A stretch of DNA of 64,000 nucleotides from Cyprinodon diabolis (lineage: Eukaryota > Chordata > Actinopteri > Cyprinodontiformes > Cyprinodontidae): positions 37,378,111 through 37,442,110 of the forward strand of contig CM060081.1 in NCBI GenBank assembly GCA_030533445.1, read 5' to 3'. The notes beneath the pieces were generated by a model. It ran no database searches. It was not told the DNA's origin and was given only the letters and a program-made list of their open reading frames with translations. Shown here one piece after another: positions 62,708 to 64,000 of the stretch. The position numbers and the translations under genes were made by a program. Position 1 is the stretch's first letter; every line of letters starts with the position of its first letter.

Positions 62708-64000
62708 CTTGTCAACTGTGTTTTTTTTCCAGCCGACTGTACTTTCTGTACCCTTTTCAGACCCATTGCCCCCCCGATACTTTAACACTTTTCTTCTATT
62801 TTGTACGTCACGCACAAAAAAAACAAAAAGTGTCTCCCTGACTGGTCAGGCTGCAGCAAAGCCCTGTTCTGATTGGACAAGCTGTCCTTGCATTAAAACA
62901 CAGGAGGAGGAAAATATTTTTCATTTAACCCTGTAATGCCAAATGTATCAGATTTGATACATGCGGTTTCTGAAATGTTTTGCGTCTGACACCTTTTGCA
63001 TAATTTAATGGTAAAAACTTTGCTCAAAATCCTATTGTACACAATCAGATATACCCGATACGAGAGGGATTTTCTGTTTTGTTTTTTATTCTTGGATCGG
63101 GCTTTAAAGGGTTAAGAAAAAAGAAAGAAAAAAGAGAAAGGGTCTTTATTCAGAAACGGGTATTAAAAAATAAACACAAATGGCGATTTTATTTTTGATG
63201 TAAAATACAGAAAAGGGAAAAGTAAACGTTAAAAAAATGATTCGAATTTAATTTTCCATTTCGGGAGACAAAAAACAAACAAACAAAAAAAACCAAAAAT
63301 GCTTTTGAACAGAAACGAAAAAGGGATCGTTTGTTTACATTCCGTGAACGGATGTGGTTACTTATTTGTGGCAAAAACGCCAATGAAGTAAAAACTGCCC
63401 AGAGGGGAAATAAGTACTTGCTGTTCCAAAGATGAAGTTGGCCTCCGATTCGTGGATTGAGTAAAGGGCGATTCCACTTAATTTTTCCCTACACTCAGCA
63501 TCTTTAATCTACTCTAATTAAAAAGCTACAACACCTAGACACAACAAAGCTGGATTCGATTATTCTAAACTATTTGTAGAATAATTGAAACCTGGTCTGG
63601 GATTTGTGAAGCCTTTCTCTGATTTGTGAAACCTCAATAAAGGCAGATTTCAGCAATTTCTTAGTATTTAGACCACATATATAAGGAGCCCATCTTGCTC
63701 TGATAATCTTTTTTTTTGCTTCGAATTCCCCTTTCAGCTGTAATTTCCTCTAATTTTTATTTTTAGTGTAGCAACATTTGCTCTTGCAAATGTTCATCTC
63801 TGATGTCTTCTTAAAGGGAGGCATCAGCTGATATCATGATTCCAACAACCTATTGTTCTCTTTTTTCTGGTATTAAATTTTGCTCTTCTTTGACATAGAA
63901 ACCACTCCTGCATAAGTGGCCCTATTTAGTATTGCATATTTGCCTAAACCCCCAGTTGGTCATGCTCGTGCTGAGCCAGATTATGTGGGAACGTTCTTCT
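62708..64000. other. 5' flank of ssuh2, unrecognised
   Basis: No gene recognised. On the minus strand a CCAAT box (62872-62876) lies about 165 nt before the ssuh2 ATG, in a locally GC-richer patch; this is the likely promoter region, though no TATA box is evident. Confidence 0.4.

Overview
The window is nuclear DNA of a ray-finned (teleost) fish. It carries intron-split vertebrate genes with consensus GT/AG junctions, many DNA-transposon MITEs with fish-type termini, LINE fragments and long (TA)n tracts. Two host genes lie on the minus strand. At the left is an ST3GAL1/2-family alpha-2,3-sialyltransferase gene with seven clear coding exons and one tentative one between 558 and 7956; its last exon(s) lie beyond the left edge. 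At the right is a complete ssuh2 homologue with twelve coding exons between 46590 and 62707. I derived the splice joins by eye: the ssuh2 exons sum to 1068 nt and stay in frame throughout, giving 355 residues.

The centre, 21511-35404, is a complete 13.9-kb provirus on the plus strand, antisense to both host genes. Its two 886-bp LTRs read the same at every line I compared, and it is flanked by a 4-bp target duplication (CTTC). It has a primer-binding site matching tRNA-Arg(ACG) and a long leader with a splice donor and two matching stem-loops. The genes are gag; an in-frame UAG followed by pro-pol; a gamma-type env that overlaps the end of pol; a fourth open gene after env; and a polypurine tract. 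Every gene is open, so insertion looks very recent. The layout resembles a complex gamma/epsilon-like fish retrovirus.

The most notable point is a roughly 160-residue insert in Pol between protease and reverse transcriptase. It carries two H-x-T-hydrophobic motifs in an order of predicted strands and helices that fits the 2H phosphoesterase fold, the class that includes cyclic-nucleotide and 2',5'-oligoadenylate phosphodiesterases. I know of no described retrovirus with such a domain there. The fourth gene encodes a proline-rich protein ending in a basic region followed by a regular coiled coil, suggesting a nucleic-acid-binding regulator.

The provirus sits inside an older inverted-repeat DNA element, now split into halves at about 21194-21514 and 35405-35713. 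The rest holds hAT, Harbinger, piggyBac-like and TA-target MITEs, remnants of at least four LINEs, a decayed gag-like fragment, a helicase-encoding fragment and long stretches with no recognisable content.
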